A DNA stretch of 64,000 bases from assembly GCA_947449765.1 (NCBI GenBank), contig CANFSP010000001.1:310001-374000 (forward strand), read 5' to 3'. The position numbers and the translations under genes were made by a program. Source of the stretch: Actinomycetota bacterium (GTDB taxonomy: Bacteria; Actinomycetota; Actinomycetes; Actinomycetales; Microbacteriaceae). Within the stretch, counting starts at the first letter, position 1, and each line of letters starts with the position of its first letter. This document shows, piece by piece, positions 18,660 through 27,549 of this stretch. Below the pieces are notes generated by a model. That model ran no database searches. It was not told where the DNA came from and was given only the letters and a program-made list of their open reading frames with translations.

Positions 18660-19784
18660 CTAGTCGGGCAACACGCGAATCGTCATGAACGAACGTTCCT
18701 GAAGTCGGTCGAGCAGCTTGTCATGCAGGGCGGCCACTGGTGTCCAGATTCCCGGGGTGACCTCGGGCGAGTCCAACAGGCACAGGGCCGTCTCGGTGAT
18801 CATGCGCGAGGTGGTCATGAAGCCCGGATCTTTGGTCGACGATACGGATGACGTCAGTCGATGACCTTCGTTATCGGTTCCGATGAAACGTATCTCGAAA
18901 TGACCGTTGTTCATGGCTTCGCGAGTTGGCCCCTCGCCCGGTTTCAGCATCGCGGGAGGCATGGCCTGCGTGTTCGGTTCACCCACGAGCATTTCGTCGT
19001 AGACCAGATCCGTGCCAAAACGGTGCTTGAGCAGCATGTTTGAGCGGTGAACATTCTTCACGTTGGTTGGTCCAAGAAAGAATGGCTGAACCGGCCCGAG
19101 GTCAGGATCGACGCCAGGCTCCAAGCCGGTGGGCTGCGCTGGCCCGGTAAATCCTGGAGTTAGGGCGAAGGGGTCAGCCAGGAGCGCAGCTACTTCGGCG
19201 TCTGCGGCGGCGGCTTGTGACATGGCCATGCCGGTCGCCATCGAGCCGCCACCGGGACCTCCGACGAAGTCGACGTAGCGGCCTCGAACGTGTGTCAGGG
19301 GCTTTCCGAAGCGTGCGATGGCAGCTTCCTGCAAAATCCAGACCCCGAACTCGGACGGGATTGAGTCAAATCCACACGCGAAGAGGATGCGCGCGCCACT
19401 TGCCTCTGCTGTCGTGGCGTACGCGTCGATCATCCGGCGCATCCAGTGTGGTTCTCCGGTGAGGTCGACATAATCCGTTCCCTCTTCTGCACAGGCGGCG
19501 ACAACGGCTTCGCCGTAGAGGGCGTAGGGGCCAACCGTGGTGAGAACAAGTCGAGTAGATCGGACCATATCCCGAATCGAATCCGGGTTGGCGATGTCGG
19601 CTTCGATGAGGGGAACGTCACCCAGTGCGAGTTCATCGCGCACTGTGCGGAGCTTGTCGAGTGACCGACCGGCTAGCGCCCAGCGCAAGGTGCCAAGCTC
19701 TGCGGCCCGCTCGGCCACGTACTCGCTGATGAGGTGGCCGGTAAATCCGGTGGCTCCGTAGACGACGAGGTCATATTTTTTCAT
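18660..19784 (-). CDS. Saccharopine dehydrogenase-like NAD(P)-binding oxidoreductase
   Basis: 374 aa. The N-terminal Rossmann motif YGATGFTG (8-15) and the GRSLDKL segment are typical of the family that includes trans-acting enoyl reductases and membrane-associated saccharopine dehydrogenase-like oxidoreductases. A role in lysine metabolism is unlikely in this context; reduction of an island intermediate is possible. The ATG follows AAAGGAG. It lies 48 bp downstream of the MFS gene on the same strand but has its own upstream element. Confidence 0.8.
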   Translation of the reverse strand: MKKYDLVVYGATGFTGHLISEYVAERAAELGTLRWALAGRSLDKLRTVRDELALGDVPLIEADIANPDSIRDMVRSTRLVLTTVGPYALYGEAVVAACAEEGTDYVDLTGEPHWMRRMIDAYATTAEASGARILFACGFDSIPSEFGVWILQEAAIARFGKPLTHVRGRYVDFVGGPGGGSMATGMAMSQAAAADAEVAALLADPFALTPGFTGPAQPTGLEPGVDPDLGPVQPFFLGPTNVKNVHRSNMLLKHRFGTDLVYDEMLVGEPNTQAMPPAMLKPGEGPTREAMNNGHFEIRFIGTDNEGHRLTSSVSSTKDPGFMTTSRMITETALCLLDSPEVTPGIWTPVAALHDKLLDRLQERSFMTIRVLPD

Positions 19785-19813
19785 GCCGACTCCTTTGTCA
19801 GTGAACAGTATGA

Positions 19814-19823
19814 CATTTAGGAG
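19814..19823. promoter_or_regulatory. CATTTAGGAG element, copy 2
   Basis: Identical ten bases to 16402-16411, 30-39 bases upstream of the start of the saccharopine dehydrogenase-like gene, in the gap after the MFS gene. Confidence 0.35.
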
Positions 19824-19832
19824 CGAGGTGGA

Positions 19833-21074
19833 CTAGCCGACCTCGTCTTCGACGAACTTGCCGCGGCCCAGAATCGGGGCGAGAAAGATCAGCAGTATCG
19901 AGTTCACAATCATGAAGATGAGTACGGCATTCCACGAGCCCGTCCACTCGTGCAAGACACCGACGCCGAACGGGCCGATGATGGCGATCGTGTAGGCGAC
20001 CACCTGAACGAAACCACTGAGCTGCATCGACGCATGCGTTGACTTGGTGCGCAGGTTGATCAGCACGAGAGTCAGCGGGAAAATCATGGGTCCGATTGAG
20101 ATGAGTACCAGCCAGAGCCACGGGAGGTTCGGCGCAAACATCAGACCGACATACCCGGCGACGAAGAACACGAGCGACAGGTAGACGAAAATGTCGGTGC
20201 GTTTGACGCGCGCCGCAAGGATGGGTGTGACGAGACTCACCGGTAGCCCAATGAGTCCGAAGGTTGCAAGCATGACTCCCGCCTCGCCGGGACCCACCCC
20301 CGACGTACCCATGATGAGGGTCGGCAGCCAGGCAAAGACGACGTACCCGTTGATGCTCGAGATGGCGAGCATGAAGGCGAGCGCGAGTGCAGTCGGGGAC
20401 TTGTGCAGCTTGAGTGTTGAGCGCACCACGACGACGGAGTTGTGCTCAACTTTTCCGCGCACGGCGCGCAGTTGGAGCAGCCAGGGGATGAGCGCCGCCA
20501 CGGTGAGTGCCGCCCAGACGATGAAACCGTCACGCCATCCGATGGCGTCGCTCATCGGGTGGGCAAACAGGGGCGCGAGCCCGGAGCTGAGCGCGAGAAG
20601 GCCCACATAGAGGGTGGTCACGATTCCGATGCGGTCGGGGAAGTATTTCTTCACGGCGGGTGGCAGCAACACATTGCCGATACCGGTGCCGAGCAGACCA
20701 ATCCCCGTCGCTACGGCGAACGTTCCCCACTCGGGAGCGAGGGCGCGAACCACGTGACCAATGATGAGCAGCGTGATGGCGAGGATGAGACCCCACTCGA
20801 TGCCGATGGCGCGTCCGATGCGCGGGGAGATGAACGACGCAATCGCGAAGCTTGCCGGCGCCAAGGCGCCGAGCAACGCAATCACGAGTATCGGCAGATC
20901 GAAACTTTGTCCGATGAGGGGGAAGATCGGCGACGCGCATCCGGTGAGAATACGCAGTGAGAGAGCAACGAGCAGGATGCCCAGAAGCGCGAGAGCCCGC
21001 CCAGCCCACAGGGGTCGTCTATCCAACGCTACGGGTGTAGTGGGTGTGTGGCCTGCGCCGGATGAAGAAGACAT
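19833..21074 (-). CDS. MFS transporter, CynX/NimT-like
   Basis: 413 aa from the ATG at 21074, preceded by GAGAGACGC; an ATG at 21092 adds six residues. About twelve transmembrane helices separated by short loops. The layout (a PIFPLIGQSF segment in helix 1, an ISPRIGRAIG loop) resembles cyanate/2-nitroimidazole-type transporters. It probably imports the island's substrate. A decayed paralogue of its C-terminus lies at 11033-11165. Confidence 0.85.
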   Translation of the reverse strand: MSSSSGAGHTPTTPVALDRRPLWAGRALALLGILLVALSLRILTGCASPIFPLIGQSFDLPILVIALLGALAPASFAIASFISPRIGRAIGIEWGLILAITLLIIGHVVRALAPEWGTFAVATGIGLLGTGIGNVLLPPAVKKYFPDRIGIVTTLYVGLLALSSGLAPLFAHPMSDAIGWRDGFIVWAALTVAALIPWLLQLRAVRGKVEHNSVVVVRSTLKLHKSPTALALAFMLAISSINGYVVFAWLPTLIMGTSGVGPGEAGVMLATFGLIGLPVSLVTPILAARVKRTDIFVYLSLVFFVAGYVGLMFAPNLPWLWLVLISIGPMIFPLTLVLINLRTKSTHASMQLSGFVQVVAYTIAIIGPFGVGVLHEWTGSWNAVLIFMIVNSILLIFLAPILGRGKFVEDEVG

Positions 21075-21110
21075 GCGTCTCTCATCATGCACCCGTGGTG
21101 CGCCGCGGTG

Positions 21111-22313
21111 TTACTCCAACTCGGTGGTGAGTTCCTCCTTGCGGAAACCTTCGGTGGTACTCGTGATGGCAGGCACTACGGCGATGGAGTCGGCCATGTC
21201 GAGTTTGGGAAACTCGGCCGCGGTGGTGAGCAGGTTGCGCTCGAGCGAGGATGCGAACTTGTTGTACGAGCCGACCGCCCGGTCGAGGTGCTTACGAAGG
21301 TCGTCGGCGTGGCCGGCGACTACCCCGATGCGCTTGTAGAGCTCTTGCCCGAGTTTGATGATCTCGGCCACCTGCTGCGTGGCGACTTCTTGGTTCCACG
21401 CGAACGCTACGGTTTTGAGGACCGCGAAGAGGTTGACGGGAGAGGCGAGCGCAACGCGCTTGCTGAAGGCCTCTTCAAGCAGACCGGGATCGAGCTCAAG
21501 CGCGACCGAAAGCAGCGACTCGCTCGGCACAAACGCGACGACAAACTCGGATGTGTTTTCGAAGCCTTCCCAGTACGACTTGCGGGTCAGGTCGTCCACG
21601 TGTTTGCGGAGTGCCTTGACGTGCTCACCGAGCAGGCGTTGCCGCTTGGCGGCCTCGTCACCGGTTGCGTTGACCGGAATCTGGCTCGCCTCGAGGTAGG
21701 CCGTGAAGGGCACCTTGGCGTCAATGATGATGGTGCGCCCACCGGGCAGGCGAATAACCATGTCGGGTCGAATGCCACCGGCGTCGGTCGACGAAGACTC
21801 CTGCGTGAAGAAGTCGACGTAATTGAGCAGCCCCGCGACCTCCACAATGCGACGAAGCTGTGCTTCGCCCCACTTGCCTTTGTAGTTGTTCGAGCGCAGG
21901 GCGCTTGCCAACGCGTCGGTGGTGGCACGCAGTTCATCCCCAGCCTTGCGACTATCGGTGAGCTGCTGCGTGATGAGGCCGTGCTGCTCCTTTTGCTGGT
22001 TCTCCATCTGGTTGACCTTGAGCGTCATCTGCTCGAGCACCGCCTTGATGGGGGTGAGCTGGGCGACGATCTTGGAATCACGCTCTTGTTGTTCGAGCAG
22101 TTCGCGATTGCGCTCACCGGCTTCGGCCAGTGCGCGGGCGCGCTCATCGGCGATGGCCTGCGCCGCGGCACCGGCAGAAAGAGCCTGCGCGAGAGCTTCG
22201 GCATCAGCGCCTGGCGATTTTTTGCGGGAACCAATGAGCCAACCTACGAGCCAGCCGATGAGCAGGCCGAGGACGAGACCGATGACGAGCGCGAGCGTGA
22301 GAGAAGCATCCAT
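21111..22313 (-). CDS. rmuC: RmuC-family DNA recombination protein
   Basis: 400 aa. An N-terminal membrane anchor (residues 5-28), a long Ala/Glu-rich coiled coil (about 35-110) and a C-terminal PD-(D/E)XK-like RmuC domain with KGKWGEAQLRRIVE and the RPDMVIRLPGGRTIIIDAKVPF segment. RmuC limits DNA inversion at short inverted repeats in E. coli. It is divergent from mmsA across a strong palindrome. Confidence 0.94.
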   Translation of the reverse strand: MDASLTLALVIGLVLGLLIGWLVGWLIGSRKKSPGADAEALAQALSAGAAAQAIADERARALAEAGERNRELLEQQERDSKIVAQLTPIKAVLEQMTLKVNQMENQQKEQHGLITQQLTDSRKAGDELRATTDALASALRSNNYKGKWGEAQLRRIVEVAGLLNYVDFFTQESSSTDAGGIRPDMVIRLPGGRTIIIDAKVPFTAYLEASQIPVNATGDEAAKRQRLLGEHVKALRKHVDDLTRKSYWEGFENTSEFVVAFVPSESLLSVALELDPGLLEEAFSKRVALASPVNLFAVLKTVAFAWNQEVATQQVAEIIKLGQELYKRIGVVAGHADDLRKHLDRAVGSYNKFASSLERNLLTTAAEFPKLDMADSIAVVPAITSTTEGFRKEELTTELE

Positions 22314-22322
22314 AGACTTAGT

Positions 22323-22342
22323 GTGTCAGTAGGTACTGACAC
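22323..22342. promoter_or_regulatory. Perfect 9-2-9 palindrome between rmuC and mmsA
   Basis: GTGTCAGTA, GG, TACTGACAC. It lies 20 bases before the mmsA ATG and 10 bases before the rmuC ATG, so a bound dimeric repressor would cover both start regions. No regulator gene is adjacent. Confidence 0.6.
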
Positions 22343-22362
22343 TGAAGAGAAAGCGCGCCACG

Positions 22363-23856
22363 ATGACCGTGCCCACCATCCCGCACTGGATTGACGGACA
22401 AGAAGTCGCCTCAACGTCAGGTCGCACATCCCCCGTTTTTGACCCCGCCCTCGGCGTGCAGACCAAGCAGGTGGGGCTCGCGAGTGAGGCTGAGATTACG
22501 CTCGCAATCGCGTCTGCTCATGCCGCGTATCCTGCCTGGCGGGATGCCAGCCTTGCTAAGCGCAGCAGCGTGATGTTTGCCTTCCGTGAGATCCTCAACG
22601 CCCGCAAACTCGAGCTCGCTGAAATCATCACGAGCGAGCACGGCAAAGTCGTTTCGGACGCTGCCGGAGAAATTAGCCGCGGACTCGAGGTCGTCGAATT
22701 TGCCTGCGGTCTGCCGCAGCTGCTCAAAGGCGACTTCAGCGAAAACGTCTCGACGGGTGTCGACGTCTACTCGATCCGTCAGCCGCTCGGCGTGGTCGGC
22801 ATCATCAGCCCGTTCAACTTTCCGGCCATGGTGCCACTGTGGTTCATCCCGGTCGCGCTCATGGCGGGCAACAGCGTGGTGCTCAAGCCGAGCGAAAAGG
22901 ACCCCTCGGCTGCGCTGTGGATAGCGCGCGCCCTAAAAGAAGCCGGCTTGCCCGATGGCGTCTTTACGGTGCTTCAGGGCGACAAGTTGGCAGTGGATGG
23001 TCTGCTCACGCATCCCGACATCGCAGCGATTTCGTTCGTCGGGTCGACCCCCATCGCGCAGTACGTTTACGAAACCGGAACCAAGCACGGCAAGCGCGTG
23101 CAGGCTCTCGGTGGCGCAAAGAACCACATGCTCGTGCTTCCGGATGCCGACCTCGACCTCGTCGCAGACTCGGCCGTGAATGCCGGGTTCGGTTCCGCCG
23201 GTGAGCGCTGCATGGCCATCTCAGTCGTAGTCGCGGTCGAGCCTGTTGCCGATGCGCTGATCGCCAAGGTCGCCGAGCGCATGGCAACCCTGAAAATTGG
23301 TGACGGCCGTCGCAACTGTGACATGGGCCCACTCGTCACTCGTGAACACCGTGACAAGGTCGCCGGCTACATCGAGGTCGCCGAAAAAGACGGCGCGACG
23401 GTTGTCGTCGACGGTCGCGGCATCAACGTGGACGGTGACGCCAACGGTTTCTGGCTCGGCCCCACCCTCATCGATCAGGTACCGACCACCTCGCGCGTGT
23501 ACACCGAGGAGATTTTCGGTCCGGTTCTTTCCGTGGTTCGCGTGGGCTCCTACGACGAGGGTCTCGCCCTCATCAACGACGGCGCATTCGGCAACGGCAC
23601 CGCGATTTTCACCAACGACGGTGGTGCGGCGCGTCGCTTTCAGAACGAGGTGGAAGTCGGCATGGTCGGCATCAACGTGCCAATTCCCGTGCCGGTCGCC
23701 TACTACTCGTTCGGCGGATTCAAGTCGTCAATTTTCGGTGACACCAAGGCGTACGGTGCCGAGGGCGTGCACTTCTTTACTCGCTCGAAAACGATGACCT
23801 CGCGCTGGCTCGACCCGAGCCACGGCGGCATCAACCTCGGGTTCCCGCAGAACTGA
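22363..23856 (+). CDS. mmsA: CoA-acylating methylmalonate-semialdehyde dehydrogenase
   Basis: 497 aa aldehyde dehydrogenase superfamily enzyme. It converts methylmalonate semialdehyde (valine or myo-inositol degradation) or malonate semialdehyde to propionyl-CoA or acetyl-CoA. Catalytic Cys in GSAGERCMAIS (near residue 284), cofactor segment FNFPAMVPLWF and GSTPIAQYVYETG are typical of MmsA. Its product could feed prpDBC at 31-35 kb. The stop overlaps the next gene's ATG by one base. Confidence 0.95.
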   Translation: MTVPTIPHWIDGQEVASTSGRTSPVFDPALGVQTKQVGLASEAEITLAIASAHAAYPAWRDASLAKRSSVMFAFREILNARKLELAEIITSEHGKVVSDAAGEISRGLEVVEFACGLPQLLKGDFSENVSTGVDVYSIRQPLGVVGIISPFNFPAMVPLWFIPVALMAGNSVVLKPSEKDPSAALWIARALKEAGLPDGVFTVLQGDKLAVDGLLTHPDIAAISFVGSTPIAQYVYETGTKHGKRVQALGGAKNHMLVLPDADLDLVADSAVNAGFGSAGERCMAISVVVAVEPVADALIAKVAERMATLKIGDGRRNCDMGPLVTREHRDKVAGYIEVAEKDGATVVVDGRGINVDGDANGFWLGPTLIDQVPTTSRVYTEEIFGPVLSVVRVGSYDEGLALINDGAFGNGTAIFTNDGGAARRFQNEVEVGMVGINVPIPVPVAYYSFGGFKSSIFGDTKAYGAEGVHFFTRSKTMTSRWLDPSHGGINLGFPQN

Positions 23857-24185
23857 TGAGCGCGCATCCCGCTGACCAGGGCGACGAGCTCTACTGCGCC
23901 ACGATTGTCGTGATGAGCGCGGTCAACAAATTGGATGCGCTCGCCATCGTTGCGCTCGCCGTCGACTCCCTCGTAGAGCAGCAGCTCACTCAGCGGCCGT
24001 GGATTCCTCTCGGCGACAACGCCTGGGTGGAGATTGAAATCCCCAAGTTTGGTGAACCGCCGCCCCTCGCGATTGACGTGTACAGCACGCTGAGCGACGA
24101 GCACGCGAAGCTCACGGCGCTCACGCTGATCACGTCGCTCGAGGCCCACACGCCGTGGGCGGCTCGGCCCGATTTCGAGATTTAG
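23856..24185 (+). CDS. Small hypothetical protein coupled to mmsA
   Basis: 109 aa, no signal peptide or membrane helix. The ATG shares one base with the mmsA TGA, so translation is probably coupled. A helical N-terminal half (LDALAIVALAVDSLVEQQL) is followed by a beta-rich second half. No family recognised. Confidence 0.7.
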   Translation: MSAHPADQGDELYCATIVVMSAVNKLDALAIVALAVDSLVEQQLTQRPWIPLGDNAWVEIEIPKFGEPPPLAIDVYSTLSDEHAKLTALTLITSLEAHTPWAARPDFEI

Positions 24186-24187
24186 TC

Positions 24188-24778
24188 GTGGCAAGCGCAT
24201 CCCACGCTCAAGCCGGCTGGAGTCTTTCGGTCATCCTGTGGACGATTGTGCTCGCCATTATGAGCGCGTTCCAGCTCTGGCGCGGTGCCTATGTGGACGG
24301 CGGGCTATTTACCGCGATCACGGTGTTGCTCATTGTCGACACGATCACGGGTCGCCGCATCAAGTTGTTGCGTTCGCCGGTAGTTGCACCGCGCTGGGTG
24401 ATCGCGTTGGTCGTGGGCGCGCTCGGCATCGTGCTCATGATTGCGCCTCGACACGGTGTGGTTGACCTGGTGACCATGGTCGTGATCGGAGTTGCGGTCT
24501 TTATTTTGGGATGGGCGCCCGCCCGCCCGCGCACCCCGCTACCGAGGCAGTCGTACCGTCGCTCGGCCATCACCTGGGCAACGCTCGGTGTGGCGCTGTG
24601 CGTGTGGGAGGCGCTCATGTTCATCTTCGCCACCGTCATGCCCGAACGGGCAGACGATTTTCCCACGGTGTCGGTGCTGCTCGATCCGTTCCTGGAGTGG
24701 CTACCGGGCAAGATCATCTTTATTGCGCTGTGGTTGGTGGCCGGACTTGCGTTGTTGAGGGTATGGAGTAAACGATGA
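24188..24778 (+). CDS. Multi-pass membrane protein
   Basis: 196 aa from the GTG at 24188, two bases after the previous stop; a longer ATG start would overlap that gene. About five or six transmembrane helices, Trp-rich ends, no catalytic motif. It overlaps the DUF6186 gene by four bases, so the two likely act together or are co-translated. Confidence 0.7.
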   Translation: MASASHAQAGWSLSVILWTIVLAIMSAFQLWRGAYVDGGLFTAITVLLIVDTITGRRIKLLRSPVVAPRWVIALVVGALGIVLMIAPRHGVVDLVTMVVIGVAVFILGWAPARPRTPLPRQSYRRSAITWATLGVALCVWEALMFIFATVMPERADDFPTVSVLLDPFLEWLPGKIIFIALWLVAGLALLRVWSKR

Positions 24779-24996
24779 TTCGCTCAATCGTGGTGGGAGG
24801 TTACCTGCTCATCGTGGCCGGCATGATCGTGAGTGAAATCATTGCGCGCTCGCGGCCGCAGACCTTTGCTCCGGTCGATGACATGCTCGATAACATCATG
24901 ACCAACCGCACGGCTCGCATCGGCATGCTTGCGGCGTGGTGGTGGTTCGGCTGGCACTTCATATTTGCGCAGACTATCGACCCGCTCGTGCTCTAG
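24775..24996 (+). CDS. DUF6186 small membrane protein
   Basis: 73 aa with two transmembrane segments flanking a loop with ARSRPQTFAPVDDMLDNIM and a Trp-rich second helix, the layout of DUF6186. Function unknown. Its TAG overlaps the convergent MazF-like gene's TAG within the palindrome CTAG. Confidence 0.78.
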   Translation: MIRSIVVGGYLLIVAGMIVSEIIARSRPQTFAPVDDMLDNIMTNRTARIGMLAAWWWFGWHFIFAQTIDPLVL

Positions 24997-25337
24997 CGGG
25001 ATTTTTTGGGAAGGCGCGAACCAAAGCCGAGATGCCCGAGCACAATGCGCTCGATAATGCGCATCTCTTTGAGTGTGATCTCGCCGATTCGGGCGCCGAA
25101 GTGAGATCGACGCACGGTCACAATCTTGTCGACCATGGCAAAACTGCGAATGGTGCCTGTCTCGCCGGGCAAATCGATGGAAGCGCGAACCCAGCCGGTT
25201 TCAGATTCGGTGCGGGTGATGGGGATCACGGTGACGCTTGGCGTCGGTCCGGTGACGTCACGCTGGATGATGATACCCGGCCGCGGTTTTGACCCGTAAC
25301 CGTGACCCACGAAGCTCCAGATTTCGCCGCGTTTCAT
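24993..25337 (-). CDS. PemK/MazF-type endoribonuclease toxin
   Basis: 114 aa. MKRGEIWSF at the start and SKPRPGIIIQRD near residue 16 are the MazF core (KRGEIW and RP.(I/V)), followed by VTVIPITRT and RSFAMVDKIVTV. MazF-type toxins cleave mRNA in the cytoplasm. The ATG overlaps the stop of the antitoxin gene by four bases, so antitoxin is made first. Confidence 0.9.
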   Translation of the reverse strand: MKRGEIWSFVGHGYGSKPRPGIIIQRDVTGPTPSVTVIPITRTESETGWVRASIDLPGETGTIRSFAMVDKIVTVRRSHFGARIGEITLKEMRIIERIVLGHLGFGSRLPKKSR

Positions 25338-25612
25338 AATCGGAAGATTGTGGGGTCGAAACCTCGGTAGGGGTCGACGCCGAGTCCGTCCCAGTCGAAA
25401 TCGGGTTCATCAGCGAGAACATCCTGAGTGATTTCGTCGATCCAGTCCATCGGCCGGTCACTCGCGTCAGCACGGTTCACGCTCTCGATTTCGCGGTCGA
25501 GCTCGTCGAGGTACGTCGGGTGTGACTCGTCGGGCACCCATATCTGCAGAAGGCGATACCCGTGGGCTTCCATTTCTTTGCGGTGTTCAATTACTCTCAC
25601 CCGACTAGTCAT
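25334..25612 (-). CDS. MazE-like antitoxin (DUF3018 family)
   Basis: 92 aa. RVRVIEHRKEMEAHGYRLLQIWVPD is the DUF3018/antitoxin MazE signature, followed by an acidic C-terminal tail rich in Asp/Glu/Trp that would occupy the toxin groove. The tail is longer than in most DUF3018 proteins. It is upstream partner of the PemK-like toxin and divergent from ychF. Confidence 0.87.
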   Translation of the reverse strand: MTSRVRVIEHRKEMEAHGYRLLQIWVPDESHPTYLDELDREIESVNRADASDRPMDWIDEITQDVLADEPDFDWDGLGVDPYRGFDPTIFRL

Positions 25613-25706
25613 AGCGCCAATTGTTACATGAAACAGGAGGTCGGCCTAGGCCTGTGGATGTACATCCGCCTCGTCTCGCTGGGCAGAACTGCCACACCCG
25701 CGCCGG

Positions 25707-25720
25707 TAGGCTTAACTCCC
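25707..25720 (+). promoter_or_regulatory. -10 box TAGGCT close to the ychF start
   Basis: TAGGCT ends eight bases before the GTG at 25721, with no ribosome-binding site between, suggesting a leaderless or near-leaderless transcript. Confidence 0.4.
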
Positions 25721-26794
25721 GTGGCTCTTACTATCGGAATCGTCGGACTGCCCAATGTTGGCAAGTCCACCCTCTTCAACGCACTGACCAAGAATCAGGT
25801 TCTCGCAGCGAACTACCCGTTCGCCACGATTGAACCGAACGTCGGCGTGGTGAACCTGCCGGATGAGCGCCTCAACAAGCTCGCTGAGATTTTCGGAAGC
25901 GAGCGCATCCTGCCGGCTCCGGTCTCGTTCGTCGACATCGCGGGCATCGTGCGCGGTGCGAGCGAGGGGGAGGGCTTGGGCAACAAGTTCCTCGCGAACA
26001 TCCGTGAGGCCGATGCCATCGCTCAGGTCGTGCGCGGATTCACCGATGCCGACGTGGTGCACGTCGATGGTGCGGTCAACCCGGCAAGCGACCTCGAGAC
26101 CATCAACACCGAGCTGATTTTGGCTGACCTAGAAACGCTCGAGCGCGCGATTGCCCGCCTCGAAAAAGAGGTCAAGGGCAAGAAGGTTGAGCCGGTCGTT
26201 CTCGAAACGGCGATCGCCGCCCAGACTGCCCTCAACGACGGCAAGCTACTCTCGGTGTCGGGCCTCGACCTCGCACCCATCAAAGATCTCGGACTCATGA
26301 CGAGCAAGCCGTTCATCTTCGTCTTCAACGTGGATGAGTCGGTACTCACGAGCGACGCGAAGAAGGCCGAGCTCGCCGCCCTGGTCGCGCCGGCCAAAGC
26401 GGTTTTTCTCGACGCCAAAGTGGAGAGTGAACTCATCGACCTTGATGTGGATGAAGCGCGCGAGCTGCTCGCCTCCATGGGGCAGAACGAATCGGGCCTC
26501 GACCAGCTCGCCCGCATCGGGTTTGACACACTCGGCCTGCAGACCTACCTCACAGCTGGACCGAAAGAGGCTCGCGCGTGGACCATCGGCAAAGGATGGA
26601 AAGCCCCGCAGGCCGCTGGCGTCATCCACACGGACTTTGAAAAAGGCTTCATCAAGGCCGAGGTGATCTCGTTCGACGACCTCGTCGCGACCGGCTCGGT
26701 GGCCGAGGCGCGCGCCAAAGGCAAGGCGCGCATGGAAGGCAAGGACTACGTCATGCAGGATGGCGACGTGGTCGAGTTCCGTTTCAACGTCTAG
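25721..26794 (+). CDS. ychF: Redox-regulated ATPase YchF (OLA1 family)
   Basis: 357 aa from the GTG at 25721, matching the conserved N-terminus ALTIGIVGLPNVGKST. OBG-family P-loop protein that prefers ATP. G1 GLPNVGKS (residues 8-15), G3 DIAG, and NVDE in place of NKxD. A C-terminal TGS domain ends in DGDVVEFRFNV. It binds ribosomes and takes part in stress and redox responses. A longer upstream start is rejected because it overlaps mazE and lacks conservation. Confidence 0.95.
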   Translation: MALTIGIVGLPNVGKSTLFNALTKNQVLAANYPFATIEPNVGVVNLPDERLNKLAEIFGSERILPAPVSFVDIAGIVRGASEGEGLGNKFLANIREADAIAQVVRGFTDADVVHVDGAVNPASDLETINTELILADLETLERAIARLEKEVKGKKVEPVVLETAIAAQTALNDGKLLSVSGLDLAPIKDLGLMTSKPFIFVFNVDESVLTSDAKKAELAALVAPAKAVFLDAKVESELIDLDVDEARELLASMGQNESGLDQLARIGFDTLGLQTYLTAGPKEARAWTIGKGWKAPQAAGVIHTDFEKGFIKAEVISFDDLVATGSVAEARAKGKARMEGKDYVMQDGDVVEFRFNV

Positions 26795-26878
26795 CATCAG
26801 AGGTAGTGGCGCAACTTTCTCGGCCATCCCTCGGCGTCAACGGATTCCGGGATACACCATCGCTCAGAAAGTTTCACC

Positions 26879-27526
26879 GTGGAAAATCGTAACCTTGTCG
26901 TCGTTGTTGGTGCTGGCCCCGGAATTGGCGCCGCTGTGGCCAGAGCCTTTGCGCACAAGGGTCACCCCGTCATGCTTGTCGCCCGCGACCAGTCACACCT
27001 GGATGCGCTTGCCGCAGGTCTTGCCGACACCGGGGTTGAGATTCACACCGCGGTGGCGGATGCCGCCAAACCCGGTGATGTTGCGCGCGTGATCTCATCT
27101 GTCGAGGGTCCGCTCTCGGCTGTCGTCTACAACGCCGCCGCATTCGGCGGACCGTTGCTCGATTCCAGCGCGGACGAGATGGTTACCGCAGCTCAGGTCA
27201 ACCTGCACACCCTCGTGAGTGTGGCGGGGGCGGCTCGTGCGGGGCTGAAGGCGGGATCGGGCATCCTCATCACGACCGGTGGCGGCTACGCGCTCTACCC
27301 GTCGAGCGAATACGGCGTGCTCTCGGTGGGTAAGGCCGCTCTGCGCTCGGCATCCTTCGTGTTGGCTCAGGAATTGGAAGCCGACGGCGTTCGGGTGGCA
27401 ACCATCACGGTCGCTGGCGCGGTGGATCCCGCCACGGCATTCGCGCCCGACAAGATCGCTCAGGCTTACGTTGCCGCATATGAGAACCACTCGGGCGAAG
27501 TTGAAACGGTCTACACCGGCGAGTAA
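26879..27526 (+). CDS. Short-chain dehydrogenase/reductase
   Basis: 215 aa, GTG start. Rossmann motif GAGPGIG (12-18) and NAAAFGG (near 82). The Ser/Tyr/Lys catalytic set appears as TGGG then YPSSEYGVLSVGKAALR, with Tyr and Lys about four to seven residues apart. Substrate not predictable. An 84-bp gap separates it from ychF. Confidence 0.85.
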   Translation: MENRNLVVVVGAGPGIGAAVARAFAHKGHPVMLVARDQSHLDALAAGLADTGVEIHTAVADAAKPGDVARVISSVEGPLSAVVYNAAAFGGPLLDSSADEMVTAAQVNLHTLVSVAGAARAGLKAGSGILITTGGGYALYPSSEYGVLSVGKAALRSASFVLAQELEADGVRVATITVAGAVDPATAFAPDKIAQAYVAAYENHSGEVETVYTGE

Positions 27527-27549
27527 GAAGAGACGCCCTGGCGGTTGAG

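Noticed and set aside
21087-22394. Long open frame on the strand opposite rmuC (about 435 codons)
   Set aside because: High-GC coding sequence often leaves antisense frames open; the translation has no motifs and no start signal, and rmuC is well supported.
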